This document shows positions 1 through 7,563 of a stretch of 31,391 nt of DNA, piece after piece. The DNA lies in the NCBI GenBank assembly GCA_910584285.1, contig CAJTYK010000023.1:1-31391 (forward strand), written 5' to 3'. The stretch is from an uncultured Oscillospiraceae bacterium (lineage in GTDB: Bacteria > Bacillota > Clostridia > Oscillospirales > Oscillospiraceae). The notes below the pieces were generated by a model. It was not told the origin of the DNA. It did not search any database and worked only from the letters and a program-made list of their open reading frames with translations. Position 1 is the first letter of the stretch. Every line of letters begins with the position of its first letter. Both the position numbers and the translations under genes were made by a program.

Positions 1-251
1 TGTGGAGATGGCCCGCCCTTTGGGCCGTCTCCACTCGGAGGCGTCCCCCTAAGCGTGTCTTTCGGTTCCTTTCTGCACGAGCAGAAAGGAACGCCCCCGG
101 CAGGGCGCTGAGCGCCGGTGGCGCTCGTCCAGCGCCGACCGAGCCGAAGGCGAGACCCGCACCCTGCCACCCGAGGGGGTTGGCAGCCCCGACACCCCCA
201 GGGGAACGGGGGAGCGCCCCCTCCCCCGCAGGGGCAGGGGTGCGGGAGGGG
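1..251. other. Gene-free, palindrome-rich stretch downstream of lepA
   Basis: No credible gene lies here. The stretch is dense in inverted repeats. Positions 2-14 pair with 22-34 (13 bp including one G-T, 7-base loop). Positions 65-76 pair perfectly with 81-92. A third short stem is GAGCGCC/GGCGCTC around 108-125. Immediately after the lepA stop the sequence is runs of C and G with no T-tract on the minus strand, so there is no textbook intrinsic terminator for lepA. The packing of unrelated hairpins suggests dispersed intergenic repeats or a structured 3' end. Confidence 0.5.
65..92. repeat. Perfect 12-bp inverted repeat with ACGA loop
   Basis: GTTCCTTTCTGC at 65-76 pairs perfectly with its reverse complement at 81-92 around the loop ACGA. 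No T-run follows on either strand, so a simple intrinsic terminator is unlikely. A dispersed palindromic repeat is the more likely reading, but this is inference. Confidence 0.6.
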
Positions 252-2063
252 CTACCCCTCGTCGTCAATCTTGAGAACGGCCATGAAGGCCTCCGTAGGC
301 ATCTGCACCGTGCCCAGAGAGCGCATCTTCTTTTTGCCTTCCTTCTGCTTCTCAAGCAGTTTTTTCTTTCGGGTGATGTCGCCGCCGTAGCACTTGGCCA
401 GCACGTCCTTGCGCAGGGCCTTCAACGTCTCCCGGGCGATGACCTTGCCGCCGATGGCCGCCTGAATGGGCACCTCGAACATCTGACGGGGGATGTTCTC
501 CTTCAGCTTCTCGCAGATCCGCCGCGCCCGCTTGTACGCCTTCTCCCGGTGGGCGATAAAGGACAACGCATCCACCTGGTCGCCGTTGAGCAGCAGATCT
601 ACTTTCACCAGATCCGACGGGCGGTATTCGTCCAATTCGTAGTCCAGGGAGGCATAGCCCCGGGTTTTGGCCTTCAACGTGTCGAAAAAGTCGTAGATGA
701 TCTCGTTCAGCGGCATGAGATAGCGGATCTCCACCAGGTTGGTATCCAGATACTGCATATCCTTGTACTCCCCCCGGCGATCCTGGCACAGGGGCATGAT
801 GGCCCCCACATAGTCCGGCGGGGTGATGATGGACACCGCGGCGTAGGGCTCCATGGCCTGCTTGATGGAGCCGGGGTCAGGGTAGTTGTGGGGGTTGTCT
901 ACCCGCACCAAAGTCCCGTCTGTTTTCGTCACCTCATAAATAACGGAGGGTAATGTGGTGATGAGATCCAGATCGAACTCCCGCTCCAGCCGCTCCTGGA
1001 TGATCTCCATGTGGAGCATCCCCAGAAAGCCGCACCGGAAGCCGAAGCCCAGGGCCACGGAGGACTCGGGCTCGAAGGACAGCGACGCGTCGTTGAGCTG
1101 GAGCTTTTCCAGGGCATCCCGCAGGTCGGGATATTTGGATCCGTCCTCAGTGTACACGCCGCAGTACACCATGGCCTGGGCGGGGCGGTAGCCGGGGAGG
1201 GCTTCGGCGGTGGGCCGGGCGGCCTCGGTGATGGTGTCACCCACCCGGGTGTCCTTCACGTTCTTGATGGAGGCGGTGAACCAGCCCACCTCGCCGGCGG
1301 ACAGCTCGGGGGCGCTGTCCATGCCCAGTGGGCGCAGGTAGCCGCAGTCCAATACCGTATACTGGGCCCCGGAGGCCATGAGGCGCACCTGCATCCCCGG
1401 CTTGATGGCGCCCTCCATGACGCGGAAGTAGACGATGACCCCCAGATAGGGGTCGTACTGGCTGTCGAAAATGAGGGCCTTCAACGGGGCGCTGGGGTCG
1501 CCGGCGGGGGCGGGGATGTTGTGTACGATATCCTCCAGCACCGCGGGGATATTGATCCCCTGCTTGGCGGAGATCTCCGGGGCGTCCAGGGCGGGCAGGC
1601 CGATGATGTCCTCAATCTCATGCTTCACCCGCTGGGGGTCGGCGGCGGGCAGGTCGATCTTATTAAGCACCGGCCGGATCTCCAGGTCGTGCTCCAGGGC
1701 CAGGTAGGTGTTGGCCAGCGTCTGGGCCTCTACCCCCTGGGCGGCGTCCACCACAAGGACGGCCCCCTCGCAGGCCGCCAGGGAGCGGCTCACCTCGTAG
1801 TTGAAGTCCACGTGGCCCGGGGTGTCGATGAGGTTCAGACAGTAGGTTTCCCCATCGGCGGCCTTGTAGTCCATCCGGACGGCCCGGGCCTTGATGGTGA
1901 TACCCCGCTCCCGCTCCAGATCCATGTTGTCCAGCAGCTGGGAGGCCATCTGCCGCTGCTCCACCGCACCGCAGATCTCAATCATCCGGTCGGACAGGGT
2001 GGATTTGCCGTGATCGATGTGGGCGATGATGGAAAAATTGCGGATTTTAGATTGGTCAGTCAT
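252..2063 (-). CDS. lepA: Elongation factor 4 (LepA), ribosomal back-translocase GTPase
   Basis: A 603-residue translational GTPase, the usual LepA length. It acts on the ribosome in the cytoplasm, and in the family promotes back-translocation or rescue of stalled ribosomes and assists 30S assembly. Visible motifs are the P-loop AHIDHGKST near residue 14, RERGITIK in switch I, DTPGHVDF (G3) and NKIDLP (G4). The C-terminus carries the lysine-rich LepA-specific tail (TRKKKLLEKQKEGKKKM). The start is ATG at 2063, chosen because AAGGAGG lies 9 bases upstream and the protein then begins MTDQSKIRNF as in homologues. The open frame runs further upstream only because it crosses a degenerate second copy of the start region (2060-2239). 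lepA lies downstream of an XRE-MBOAT-SGNH gene set on the same strand. Confidence 0.97.
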   Translation of the reverse strand: MTDQSKIRNFSIIAHIDHGKSTLSDRMIEICGAVEQRQMASQLLDNMDLERERGITIKARAVRMDYKAADGETYCLNLIDTPGHVDFNYEVSRSLAACEGAVLVVDAAQGVEAQTLANTYLALEHDLEIRPVLNKIDLPAADPQRVKHEIEDIIGLPALDAPEISAKQGINIPAVLEDIVHNIPAPAGDPSAPLKALIFDSQYDPYLGVIVYFRVMEGAIKPGMQVRLMASGAQYTVLDCGYLRPLGMDSAPELSAGEVGWFTASIKNVKDTRVGDTITEAARPTAEALPGYRPAQAMVYCGVYTEDGSKYPDLRDALEKLQLNDASLSFEPESSVALGFGFRCGFLGMLHMEIIQERLEREFDLDLITTLPSVIYEVTKTDGTLVRVDNPHNYPDPGSIKQAMEPYAAVSIITPPDYVGAIMPLCQDRRGEYKDMQYLDTNLVEIRYLMPLNEIIYDFFDTLKAKTRGYASLDYELDEYRPSDLVKVDLLLNGDQVDALSFIAHREKAYKRARRICEKLKENIPRQMFEVPIQAAIGGKVIARETLKALRKDVLAKCYGGDITRKKKLLEKQKEGKKKMRSLGTVQMPTEAFMAVLKIDDEG

Positions 2064-2239
2064 AGCGAGGCCCTCCTTACCAAATGGGGCCCCCGCCGGA
2101 GCCCAGCGAAGCGGGTCCGGTGGGGAGAGGAGGCACAGCGAAACGGATGAGCTTTCCCCGCAGGGGGAAGCGAATGAGTGCAGCTTGTGCCGACGAGGGC
2201 GATGATGGAAAAGTTCCGGATTTTCGATTGATCTGTCAT
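2060..2239 (-). pseudogene. Duplicate of the lepA start, now a 59-codon upstream ORF
   Basis: This ORF has its own GGAGG (2246-2250) and ATG (2239). Its first 14 codons encode MTDQSKIRNFSIIA, identical in protein to the true lepA start. Five codons differ (2, 3, 5, 8 and 9), and every difference is synonymous. After codon 14 similarity stops, and the frame continues through unrelated repeat-like sequence to a TGA that overlaps the lepA ATG as ATGA. It may be the stump of an earlier lepA left when a divergent allele recombined in, or an upstream ORF now coupled to lepA translation. The sequence supports the duplication directly; its origin is inference. Confidence 0.75.
2080..2130 (-). repeat. 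Intergenic repeat shared with 6982-7040
   Basis: Read on the minus strand this contains TCTCCCCAC, ACCCGC, TGGGCT and then CGGGGGCCCCAT, the same order as on the plus strand at 6982-7040 downstream of pta. The copies differ in the variable bases between blocks and in a GC-rich stem insertion in the second. This points to a dispersed family of small GC-rich elements in the genome. Confidence 0.55.
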
Positions 2240-2254
2240 AGCTTACCTCCGGGT

Positions 2255-3286
2255 TCACGCAAAAATGGCGTCGTAGTCATACTGGGCCACAAACCGCCGC
2301 AGCTCGTCCATCTGGCTGTGGCAGGAACCGGGCCAGATCCGCCACCGGCCCGCCATCAGCTCCCCGGCCATCCACCGGGTGACGGCGGAGGAGCAGTGGA
2401 TGTGGTCGGCGTAGTTGTCCAGATTGGTGATGTACGCCTGGGCGTTAAGGAAGCTGGTCACCTGCACATTGGAGCACTTCAACAGCTCCTCCCAGGCGTA
2501 TTCCACGGCGGACAGCACCGCCGACCTCCGGCCCAGCCGCTCCATCTGATCCCAGTACAGCACACTGTAGGGCGGGAACCACACGATGAATTGCGTGTCC
2601 GGGTGGGCCTCCGCCCAGCCTTGGATCACCGCCACGTTGGCTCGGGCGGCGTCCAGAAAGGCGTCCGCGGGCAGGGTCTGCCCTGTGGACTCCGGCCTGG
2701 GGTAGCCCGCCAGGGCGGTCTCCCGGGCAAAATAGTGGGTTCTGTCCCAGGTGTAGGCCTCGTCCAGGGTGGTCTTGGCCTCCTCCCCCCGCAGCAGGGA
2801 TTTCACCGCCAGGGCCAGGCTCTCGGCGTTCAGGTAGAGCTGGAGGTCGTCCAGCGGGTTGTCATTGTAAAGGTAGTCCGGCAGCTCCGAGCTCTGATCT
2901 GCCCGGATCAGGATATTGGGATCCAGCCCGAAGTAGACCCGCTCCGGATCGCCGTGGGTGCGGCAGGCCAGCGCCAGTGCCGTGTCAAACTCGCTGAGCC
3001 GCCCGTCGGGGAAGGTGACCTTCAGCGTCCCGCTGCCCAGCCCCTGGGTGAACCAGGACGCCCGGAAGTTGGCCGCCAGCGACGTGCCCATCACCAGATT
3101 GCGGTAGTCCTGCCGGCGGATCAGCCCCGCCGCCTCGTACCGCTCGTTGACAAAGAGGGCGGTTTCCCCCTCCTCCGGGAGCCCGGCGGACAGCAGGGGA
3201 TCCGTCCAGGCAACCAGCCCGGCGCAGGCGGCCAGCGCCAGCCCCGCCGCCAGCAGCGCCCCGATGAAAAACCGTTTCGCCTTCAC
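2255..3286 (-). CDS. SGNH/DltD-like membrane-anchored partner of MBOAT acyltransferase
   Basis: About 343 residues, with an N-terminal signal-anchor (FFIGALLAAGLALAACAGLVAW, about residues 5-26) placing the rest outside the membrane. MGTS near residue 66-69 fits the nucleophile block of the SGNH/DltD/AlgX-type fold, and YADHIH near 292-297 fits the D-x-x-H block. It directly follows an MBOAT gene, the arrangement seen in alginate- and teichoic-acid-acylation pairs (AlgI-AlgJ/X, DltB-DltD). The likely job is transfer of an acyl group to a surface polymer; the polymer is unknown. The start is GTG at 3286, with AAAGGGGG just upstream. A longer frame begins at 3337 but overlaps the MBOAT stop and would put residues before the signal anchor. 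The closest domain could also be called DHHW-like. Confidence 0.7.
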   Translation of the reverse strand: MKAKRFFIGALLAAGLALAACAGLVAWTDPLLSAGLPEEGETALFVNERYEAAGLIRRQDYRNLVMGTSLAANFRASWFTQGLGSGTLKVTFPDGRLSEFDTALALACRTHGDPERVYFGLDPNILIRADQSSELPDYLYNDNPLDDLQLYLNAESLALAVKSLLRGEEAKTTLDEAYTWDRTHYFARETALAGYPRPESTGQTLPADAFLDAARANVAVIQGWAEAHPDTQFIVWFPPYSVLYWDQMERLGRRSAVLSAVEYAWEELLKCSNVQVTSFLNAQAYITNLDNYADHIHCSSAVTRWMAGELMAGRWRIWPGSCHSQMDELRRFVAQYDYDAIFA

Positions 3287-3323
3287 AGAGCGCCCCCTTT
3301 CCCGCGATTCACACAGGGTTCTC

Positions 3324-4772
3324 TCAGAAGTTCGCATAGATAAAGGTATCCACCCCGGACAGAAACAGCACCGACGCCGCCAGACAGGCCGCGCACAGCG
3401 CCGCCCGTCCCCCCGTGGGCCGGAACTCCTCTGCCCGGGCGGTGGGGTTGGGGCAGGCCAGCAGCGCCAGTCCCGCCGGGATCAACAGCAGCGGGATCCA
3501 GTAGCGGAACAGCCTTCCCCCCGGAGCGATCACCCGCTGGAGGAAGGCCAGAGCCTCTCCCGCCGCCGTCAGGGGCAGGGCGGCGGCAAGCTCCGGCGAC
3601 GGCAGAGCCCAGCCGGGGCCAAACAGTCCCCCCAGCAGGGTCAGCGCCTGTCCCGCCGTCTCTGCCCGGAAGAACACCCAGGCCACATTGACAAACAGGA
3701 AGGTGAGCAGCCACGCCATCGGCCGGGGCAGGGTGGCCCTCCCCTTGAGCAGCCGCTCGAGCACCATGGCCAGGCCGTGGAGGCCCCCCCAGATCAGGAA
3801 GCCCCACCCCGCCCCATGCCACAGCCCGGACAGCAGGAACACGATCAAAATGTTCCGGCAGGTGGCAGCCGTCCCCCTCCGGCTCCCCCCCAGGGGGATG
3901 TACACGCACCGGCGGAAGAACCGGGACAGGGTGATGTGCCACCGGCCCCAGAAATCCCGCACAGACAGGGCCTGATAGGGGCTGTTGAAGTTCACCGGCA
4001 GGGCGATGCCCATCATGTTCGCCATGCCGTGGGCCATGTCGCAGTAGCCGGAGAAGTCGAAGTAGATTTGCAGGGTATAGCACAAGATCGTCAGCGCGCA
4101 GTCCGCTGGGGAGAGCGTGCCCAGGTTGGCGTAGCCGTAGTCCGCCCCGTTGGCAAACATGGCCGACAGGATCACCTTCTTGCCCAGCCCCAGGCTAAAG
4201 CAGTACAGCCCCGCCGCCAGCTTGTCCCAGGAGAAGGGGGCGGGCCGGCGCAGCTGGGGGGCCAGCTCCCCGATCCGGGTGATGGGTCCGCAGGTGGCGG
4301 TGGCGAAGAAGGTGAGGCAGCAGGCGTAATCCAGGGGGGTGACCTCCTCCGGGAGCTGCCCGTCATAGCAGTCCCGCAGCCAGAGGATCTGCTGGAAGGT
4401 GAGGAAGGACAGCCCCAGGGGCATCAGCCCCGCCGGGGGCGTGAACAGCCCCTCCAGCGGGGTGAGGGACAGGGCGAAGCCGGTGTATTTGAAGAAGGCC
4501 AGCACAGACAGCGGCAGCGCGGCCCCCGCCCACAGCAGGGCCTTTTTATGGGGATCGCCCCGGGCGATCCGGCGGCCCAGCAGCCAGCTCACCGCCCCCT
4601 CCCCCGCCAGCACCAGCAGGGACAAGGGGGCGCCCCAGCCGCAGAACAGGATACCCGCGCCCAGCAGGCACACCCGGGCCCACCGGTTCCCCGCCCGGGC
4701 GTTGACCGCCCGCCACACAACGAGCAGGGCGGGCAGGTAGGCCAGCACAAACAGATGGCTCTGGACGTTCAC
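3324..4772 (-). CDS. MBOAT family membrane-bound O-acyltransferase (AlgI/DltB-like)
   Basis: A 482-residue polytopic membrane protein. Diagnostic MBOAT sequence is present: FWGRWHITLSRFFRRCVYIP, PLGGSRRG and then LSGLWHGAGWGFLIWGGLHG, where the histidine of LWHG is the catalytic residue in the family. DFSGYCDMAHGMA lies before it. Known relatives carry acyl groups across the membrane onto alginate, D-Ala-teichoic acid or other polymers. Start is GTG at 4772, with GGAGG seven bases upstream. The gene sits 42 bases after the XRE regulator and 37 bases before the SGNH partner, so the three probably form one transcription unit. No acyl-carrier protein or ligase is nearby, so DltB itself is unlikely. 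Confidence 0.9.
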   Translation of the reverse strand: MNVQSHLFVLAYLPALLVVWRAVNARAGNRWARVCLLGAGILFCGWGAPLSLLVLAGEGAVSWLLGRRIARGDPHKKALLWAGAALPLSVLAFFKYTGFALSLTPLEGLFTPPAGLMPLGLSFLTFQQILWLRDCYDGQLPEEVTPLDYACCLTFFATATCGPITRIGELAPQLRRPAPFSWDKLAAGLYCFSLGLGKKVILSAMFANGADYGYANLGTLSPADCALTILCYTLQIYFDFSGYCDMAHGMANMMGIALPVNFNSPYQALSVRDFWGRWHITLSRFFRRCVYIPLGGSRRGTAATCRNILIVFLLSGLWHGAGWGFLIWGGLHGLAMVLERLLKGRATLPRPMAWLLTFLFVNVAWVFFRAETAGQALTLLGGLFGPGWALPSPELAAALPLTAAGEALAFLQRVIAPGGRLFRYWIPLLLIPAGLALLACPNPTARAEEFRPTGGRAALCAACLAASVLFLSGVDTFIYANF

Positions 4773-4814
4773 CGATCCGCCTCCCTCTTTGGGGCTCCGC
4801 TACGGGCTTGCGCC

Positions 4815-5519
4815 CTACTTGACGTTTTCCAGATGATCGGACATCTCCCCGTTGAGCCGCTCCCCGCAGGTGTGGACGATCTGGAGCAGGGACTGGTAGG
4901 TGCCCGGGTAGGCCTCCTTCATGGAGGCGTGATCCAGGGGCGGGAACGGAACCCCCTTGCCGGGATTGCTCAGGGCCTGGGCGTACTGGGCCTCGCTGAG
5001 GATCATGTCCGACCGGGGCAGCCCCGCCACGAACCAGGCGTCGGGCACGGAGAAGATGTCCTCCTCCCCGTTGGGGCTGGAGCGGTGGAGGTGCCGGAAC
5101 AGGATGTAGACGGTGGTAGACAGGTAGTTGGCCGCCGCCCGGATGGCGTTTTTGTTGCCCAGCTTGCTGAGCAGGTCGAACAGCAGGCCCACCGAGTTGA
5201 CCACCAGCTTCTTGGACAGGGTGGCCAGCACCGAGCCCCGCAGCACGTTGTCCCGCTCGTCGGACACGTCGTAGAGGGTGTCCGCGTCCAGGATGGTGGT
5301 GCCGTCCCGGCTGAGGGTGCGGCCCAGCAGGAAGTCGGCGGACACATGATAGAAGTCGCAGGCCTTGCCCACAAAGACCAGGCCGGGCTCCCGGGCCCCG
5401 TTCTCATAGTGGGACAGCAGGGCCTGGGAGATGCCCAGGGCCTTGGCGGCCTGCCGCTGGGAGATGCCCTTCTCCTGCCGCAGCAGGGAAAGGGTGCGCG
5501 CGAAATCCGGATTTGTCAT
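4815..5519 (-). CDS. XRE-family helix-turn-helix regulator
   Basis: 234 residues. The N-terminal HTH (about 5-60) reads as a Cro/C1-type domain: LSLLRQEKGISQRQAAKALG, SQALLSHYENGAREPG and then FYHVSADFLLGRT. The C-terminal 165 residues are not a domain I recognise; they contain a helical stretch (VVNSVGLLFDLLSKLG) and YLSTTVYILFRHLHR. Start is ATG at 5519 behind GAGGGGG; an in-frame ATG ten codons earlier lacks a comparable RBS. A strong promoter lies at 5677-5705. It heads the MBOAT-SGNH unit, so control of that surface-modification pair is a reasonable inference. Confidence 0.85.
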   Translation of the reverse strand: MTNPDFARTLSLLRQEKGISQRQAAKALGISQALLSHYENGAREPGLVFVGKACDFYHVSADFLLGRTLSRDGTTILDADTLYDVSDERDNVLRGSVLATLSKKLVVNSVGLLFDLLSKLGNKNAIRAAANYLSTTVYILFRHLHRSSPNGEEDIFSVPDAWFVAGLPRSDMILSEAQYAQALSNPGKGVPFPPLDHASMKEAYPGTYQSLLQIVHTCGERLNGEMSDHLENVK

Positions 5520-5676
5520 GTTGTCAGTTCCCCCTCTTGTAAGTCTCATCGAGGAAGGGCGGGACAGATCCGTGCGCGCGGGACGTTCCAGCGATTCCTC
5601 ATAGGGTCCGTCCGGCAGATCCGGGCGGCGTCAGGATGGGGCGGCAGGGCACAGGCCGCCCCAGTACAGCAGGTAT

Positions 5677-5705
5677 AGTATACCCACGAAAAAACGGTTT
5701 GTAAA
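5677..5705 (-). promoter_or_regulatory. Sigma-A promoter for the XRE-MBOAT-SGNH(-lepA) unit
   Basis: On the minus strand TTTACA (5705-5700), a 17-base spacer and TATACT (5682-5677). The predicted start is near 5670, leaving a 5' UTR of about 150 bases before the XRE gene. Confidence 0.7.
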
Positions 5706-5709
5706 GGGT

Positions 5710-5740
5710 GTTTTGCCATCTTGCCCCGGCAAAACTTTTT
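5710..5740 (+). terminator. Terminator-like hairpin with T-run
   Basis: GTTTTGCC (5710-5717) pairs perfectly with GGCAAAAC (5728-5735), followed by TTTTT. No plus-strand gene lies immediately upstream, so it may insulate pta from read-through or be incidental. Confidence 0.4.
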
Positions 5741-5851
5741 CCGAGGCTACCGGGGCGCACAGCCCGTCGCCCGTTCGTCCTGTCATCGGGCCCGCGGGCG
5801 GACACTGCCCGCCTCTACACACAATATTTGCGAAAAACTCCCTGCTCCCCC

Positions 5852-5880
5852 TTGAAAAATGGGGGGAACGGTGATACATT
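5852..5880 (+). promoter_or_regulatory. Promoter for pta
   Basis: TTGAAA (5852-5857), 17 bases, TACATT (5875-5880), with an extended -10 TG at 5872-5873. The start would be near 5887, about 50 bases before the pta ATG. Confidence 0.6.
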
Positions 5881-5935
5881 ATGTTCAAAGCGCTTTTTAC
5901 GCCGCGCCGGCAAACCTGACTGGGAGGTAACAACT

Positions 5936-6913
5936 ATGTTCCGAAAACTGATTCAAAAGCTGAAGCACAATCCCAAGACCATCGTGTTCACCGAGGGCTC
6001 CGACCCCCGCATCCTGGAGGCGTCCGCCCGCCTGCTGTCCGGCACCTTCCTCACCCCCATCCTCGTCGGCAACAAGGAGGAGGTTCTGGCCGCCGCCGAG
6101 CGGGAGTGCCTCAACGTGCAGAACGTCCAGGTGCTGGATCCCGCCACCTATGAGGGCATGGACGAGATGGTGGAGAAAATGGTGGAGCTGCGCAAGGGAA
6201 AGATGACCGCCGACGAGTGCCGGGAGGCCTTGAGTCACGCCAACTACTTCGGCACCATGCTGGTGGCCATGGGCAAGGCGGACTGCCTGCTGGGCGGCGC
6301 CACCTATTCCACCGCCGACACCGTGCGCCCCGCCCTCCAGCTTGTCAAGACCAAGCCGGGCAACAAGATCGTCTCCTCCTGCTTCATCCTGGTGCGGCCC
6401 TTTGCCACCGGCGGCAACCAGGTGCTGGCCATGGGCGACTGCGCCATCAACATCGACCCCAGCGAGGACGAGCTCATCGAGATCACCCAGGAGGTGGCCA
6501 AGTGCGCCCGCATCTTCGGCGTGGATCCCAAGGTGGCCATGCTCAGCTACTCCACCAACGGCTCCGGCAAGGGCCCCGTGGTGGACAAGATGCGCAACGC
6601 CACCAAGCGGCTCCAGGACATGATGCTGGACTTCCCCGTGGACGGCGAGATCCAGTTCGATGCCGCCGTCAGCCCCTCGGTGGGCCAGCTGAAGTTCCCC
6701 GGCTCCCCGGTGGCGGGCTATGCCAACACCTTCATCTTCCCGGAGATCACCTCGGGCAACATCGGCTACAAGATCGCCCAGCGCATGGGCAACTTCGACG
6801 CCTACGGCCCCATTCTGCTGGGCCTGAACGCCCCTATCAACGACCTGTCCCGGGGCTGCAACGCCCTGGAGGTCTATTCGATGGCCATCATCACCGCCGC
6901 CCTGGCGGAGTGA
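5936..6913 (+). CDS. pta: Phosphate acetyltransferase
   Basis: A 325-residue short-form Pta. It interconverts acetyl-CoA plus phosphate and acetyl-phosphate plus CoA, and with acetate kinase yields ATP and acetate in fermenters. The N-terminus (KTIVFTEGSDPRILEA) and the central SHANYFGTMLVAMGKADCLLGG are typical. The C-terminal half has YSTNGSGKGP, GEIQFDAAV, FPGSPVAGYANTFIFPEIT and GNIGYKIAQRMG, the conserved active-site region of the PTA/PTB fold. Start is ATG at 5936 after GGGAGGTAAC; the open frame upstream lacks an RBS and has no homologous sequence. No ackA is adjacent. It converges on rpsT across a shared terminator. Confidence 0.95.
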   Translation: MFRKLIQKLKHNPKTIVFTEGSDPRILEASARLLSGTFLTPILVGNKEEVLAAAERECLNVQNVQVLDPATYEGMDEMVEKMVELRKGKMTADECREALSHANYFGTMLVAMGKADCLLGGATYSTADTVRPALQLVKTKPGNKIVSSCFILVRPFATGGNQVLAMGDCAINIDPSEDELIEITQEVAKCARIFGVDPKVAMLSYSTNGSGKGPVVDKMRNATKRLQDMMLDFPVDGEIQFDAAVSPSVGQLKFPGSPVAGYANTFIFPEITSGNIGYKIAQRMGNFDAYGPILLGLNAPINDLSRGCNALEVYSMAIITAALAE

Positions 6914-7050
6914 TTCGGGGCAAAGTCCGCTCCACAGGGAACGTCCTGCGGACATTCCCTGTTGCGCTCCCTTGCCCCTCATCTCCCCACGAAACCCGCC
7001 CGCTTCCGCGGGCTGGGCTTTCGCGGGGGCCCCATACGGGAATCCCATAG
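6914..7050. other. Intergenic stretch with palindrome and dispersed repeat
   Basis: Positions 6934-6946 (ACAGGGAACGTCC) pair with 6950-6962 around a 3-base loop; the single C/A mismatch becomes a T-G wobble in minus-strand RNA. Positions 6982-7040 are a second copy of the repeat found upstream of lepA (2080-2130). No gene is visible. Confidence 0.55.
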
Positions 7051-7054
7051 GACA

Positions 7055-7088
7055 AAAAAGCCGCCTGCCGGATGGCAGACGGCTTTTT
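7055..7088. terminator. Bidirectional terminator between pta and rpsT
   Basis: GCCGCCTGCC (7060-7069) pairs with GGCAGACGGC (7074-7083), one mismatch, with an A-run on the left and TTTTT on the right. It can end pta reading right and rpsT reading left. Confidence 0.85.
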
Positions 7089-7110
7089 CATTTGCTCGGG
7101 AAGCGCGTGC

Positions 7111-7374
7111 TCAGGCCAGCTTGTTCAGCTTCAGGGTCATGGCGCTCTTTTTGTTGGCAGCGTTGTTGCTGTGCAGCAGGCCCTTAGCGGCAGCCTGATC
7201 CACGGCCTTGACGGCCACCTTATACGCGGCATCGGCCTCGCTGCGGTTGCCGCCGGCCACCGCGGCCTCAAACTTCTTCAGCTGGGTCTTGAGGGCGGAC
7301 TTCTGCGCCTTGTTCTGGGCGGCCTTGGTGGCGTTCACCAGGACGCGCTTCTTGGCAGACTTGATATTGGGCAA
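7111..7374 (-). CDS. rpsT: Small ribosomal subunit protein bS20
   Basis: 87 residues, lysine- and alanine-rich, the usual S20 size. It begins PNIKSAKKRVLVNATKAAQ after the initiator and ends NAANKKSAMTLKLNKLA, both S20 hallmarks. It binds 16S rRNA during early 30S assembly. The start is TTG at 7374, with AGGAGG eight bases upstream; the next upstream ATGs lie before the ribosome binding site and would add residues not found in S20. TTG initiation is known for rpsT in some bacteria and can tie into S20 autoregulation. It is divergent from gpr, an arrangement also seen in Bacillus. Confidence 0.95.
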   Translation of the reverse strand: MPNIKSAKKRVLVNATKAAQNKAQKSALKTQLKKFEAAVAGGNRSEADAAYKVAVKAVDQAAAKGLLHSNNAANKKSAMTLKLNKLA

Positions 7375-7414
7375 ACCAAACACCTCCTCCGATTTTTTCA
7401 TCATGATTACGGCG

Positions 7415-7506
7415 GTTTGCCGCCGCAGATATGTATTTTAACATTAAGAGAAAAAAATTGCAACACCTTTTTTCACTTTTTCGCATAGAAAGTTTGCCGC
7501 CGCAGA
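7415..7506. repeat. 15-base direct repeat in the rpsT-gpr intergenic region
   Basis: GTTTGCCGCCGCAGA occurs at 7415-7429 and again at 7492-7506, flanking the rpsT promoter. The first copy also forms a small hairpin with GGCGG at 7411-7415 in the rpsT leader. It could be a pair of regulator sites or a small duplication. Confidence 0.6.
7435..7463 (-). promoter_or_regulatory. Promoter for rpsT
   Basis: On the minus strand TTGCAA (7463-7458), a 17-base spacer that is mostly T at its start, and TAAAAT (7440-7435). The T-rich spacer and flanks are typical of strong ribosomal protein promoters. Predicted 5' UTR about 55 bases. Confidence 0.7.
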
Positions 7507-7563
7507 AAATAGCCCCATAGGCTGCGAACAGCCACAAGATATTGGGTCAAAGGGGGAATTTTT

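Noticed and set aside
3147..5678. 843-codon plus-strand open frame
   Set aside because: It runs antisense to the MBOAT and XRE genes, has low-complexity Gln/Gly/Pro/Arg composition and no RBS; a GC-rich shadow frame.
7507..7563. Sigma-G promoter for gpr
   Set aside because: Expected from biology, but no GNATR/CATNNTA pair with correct spacing could be read.
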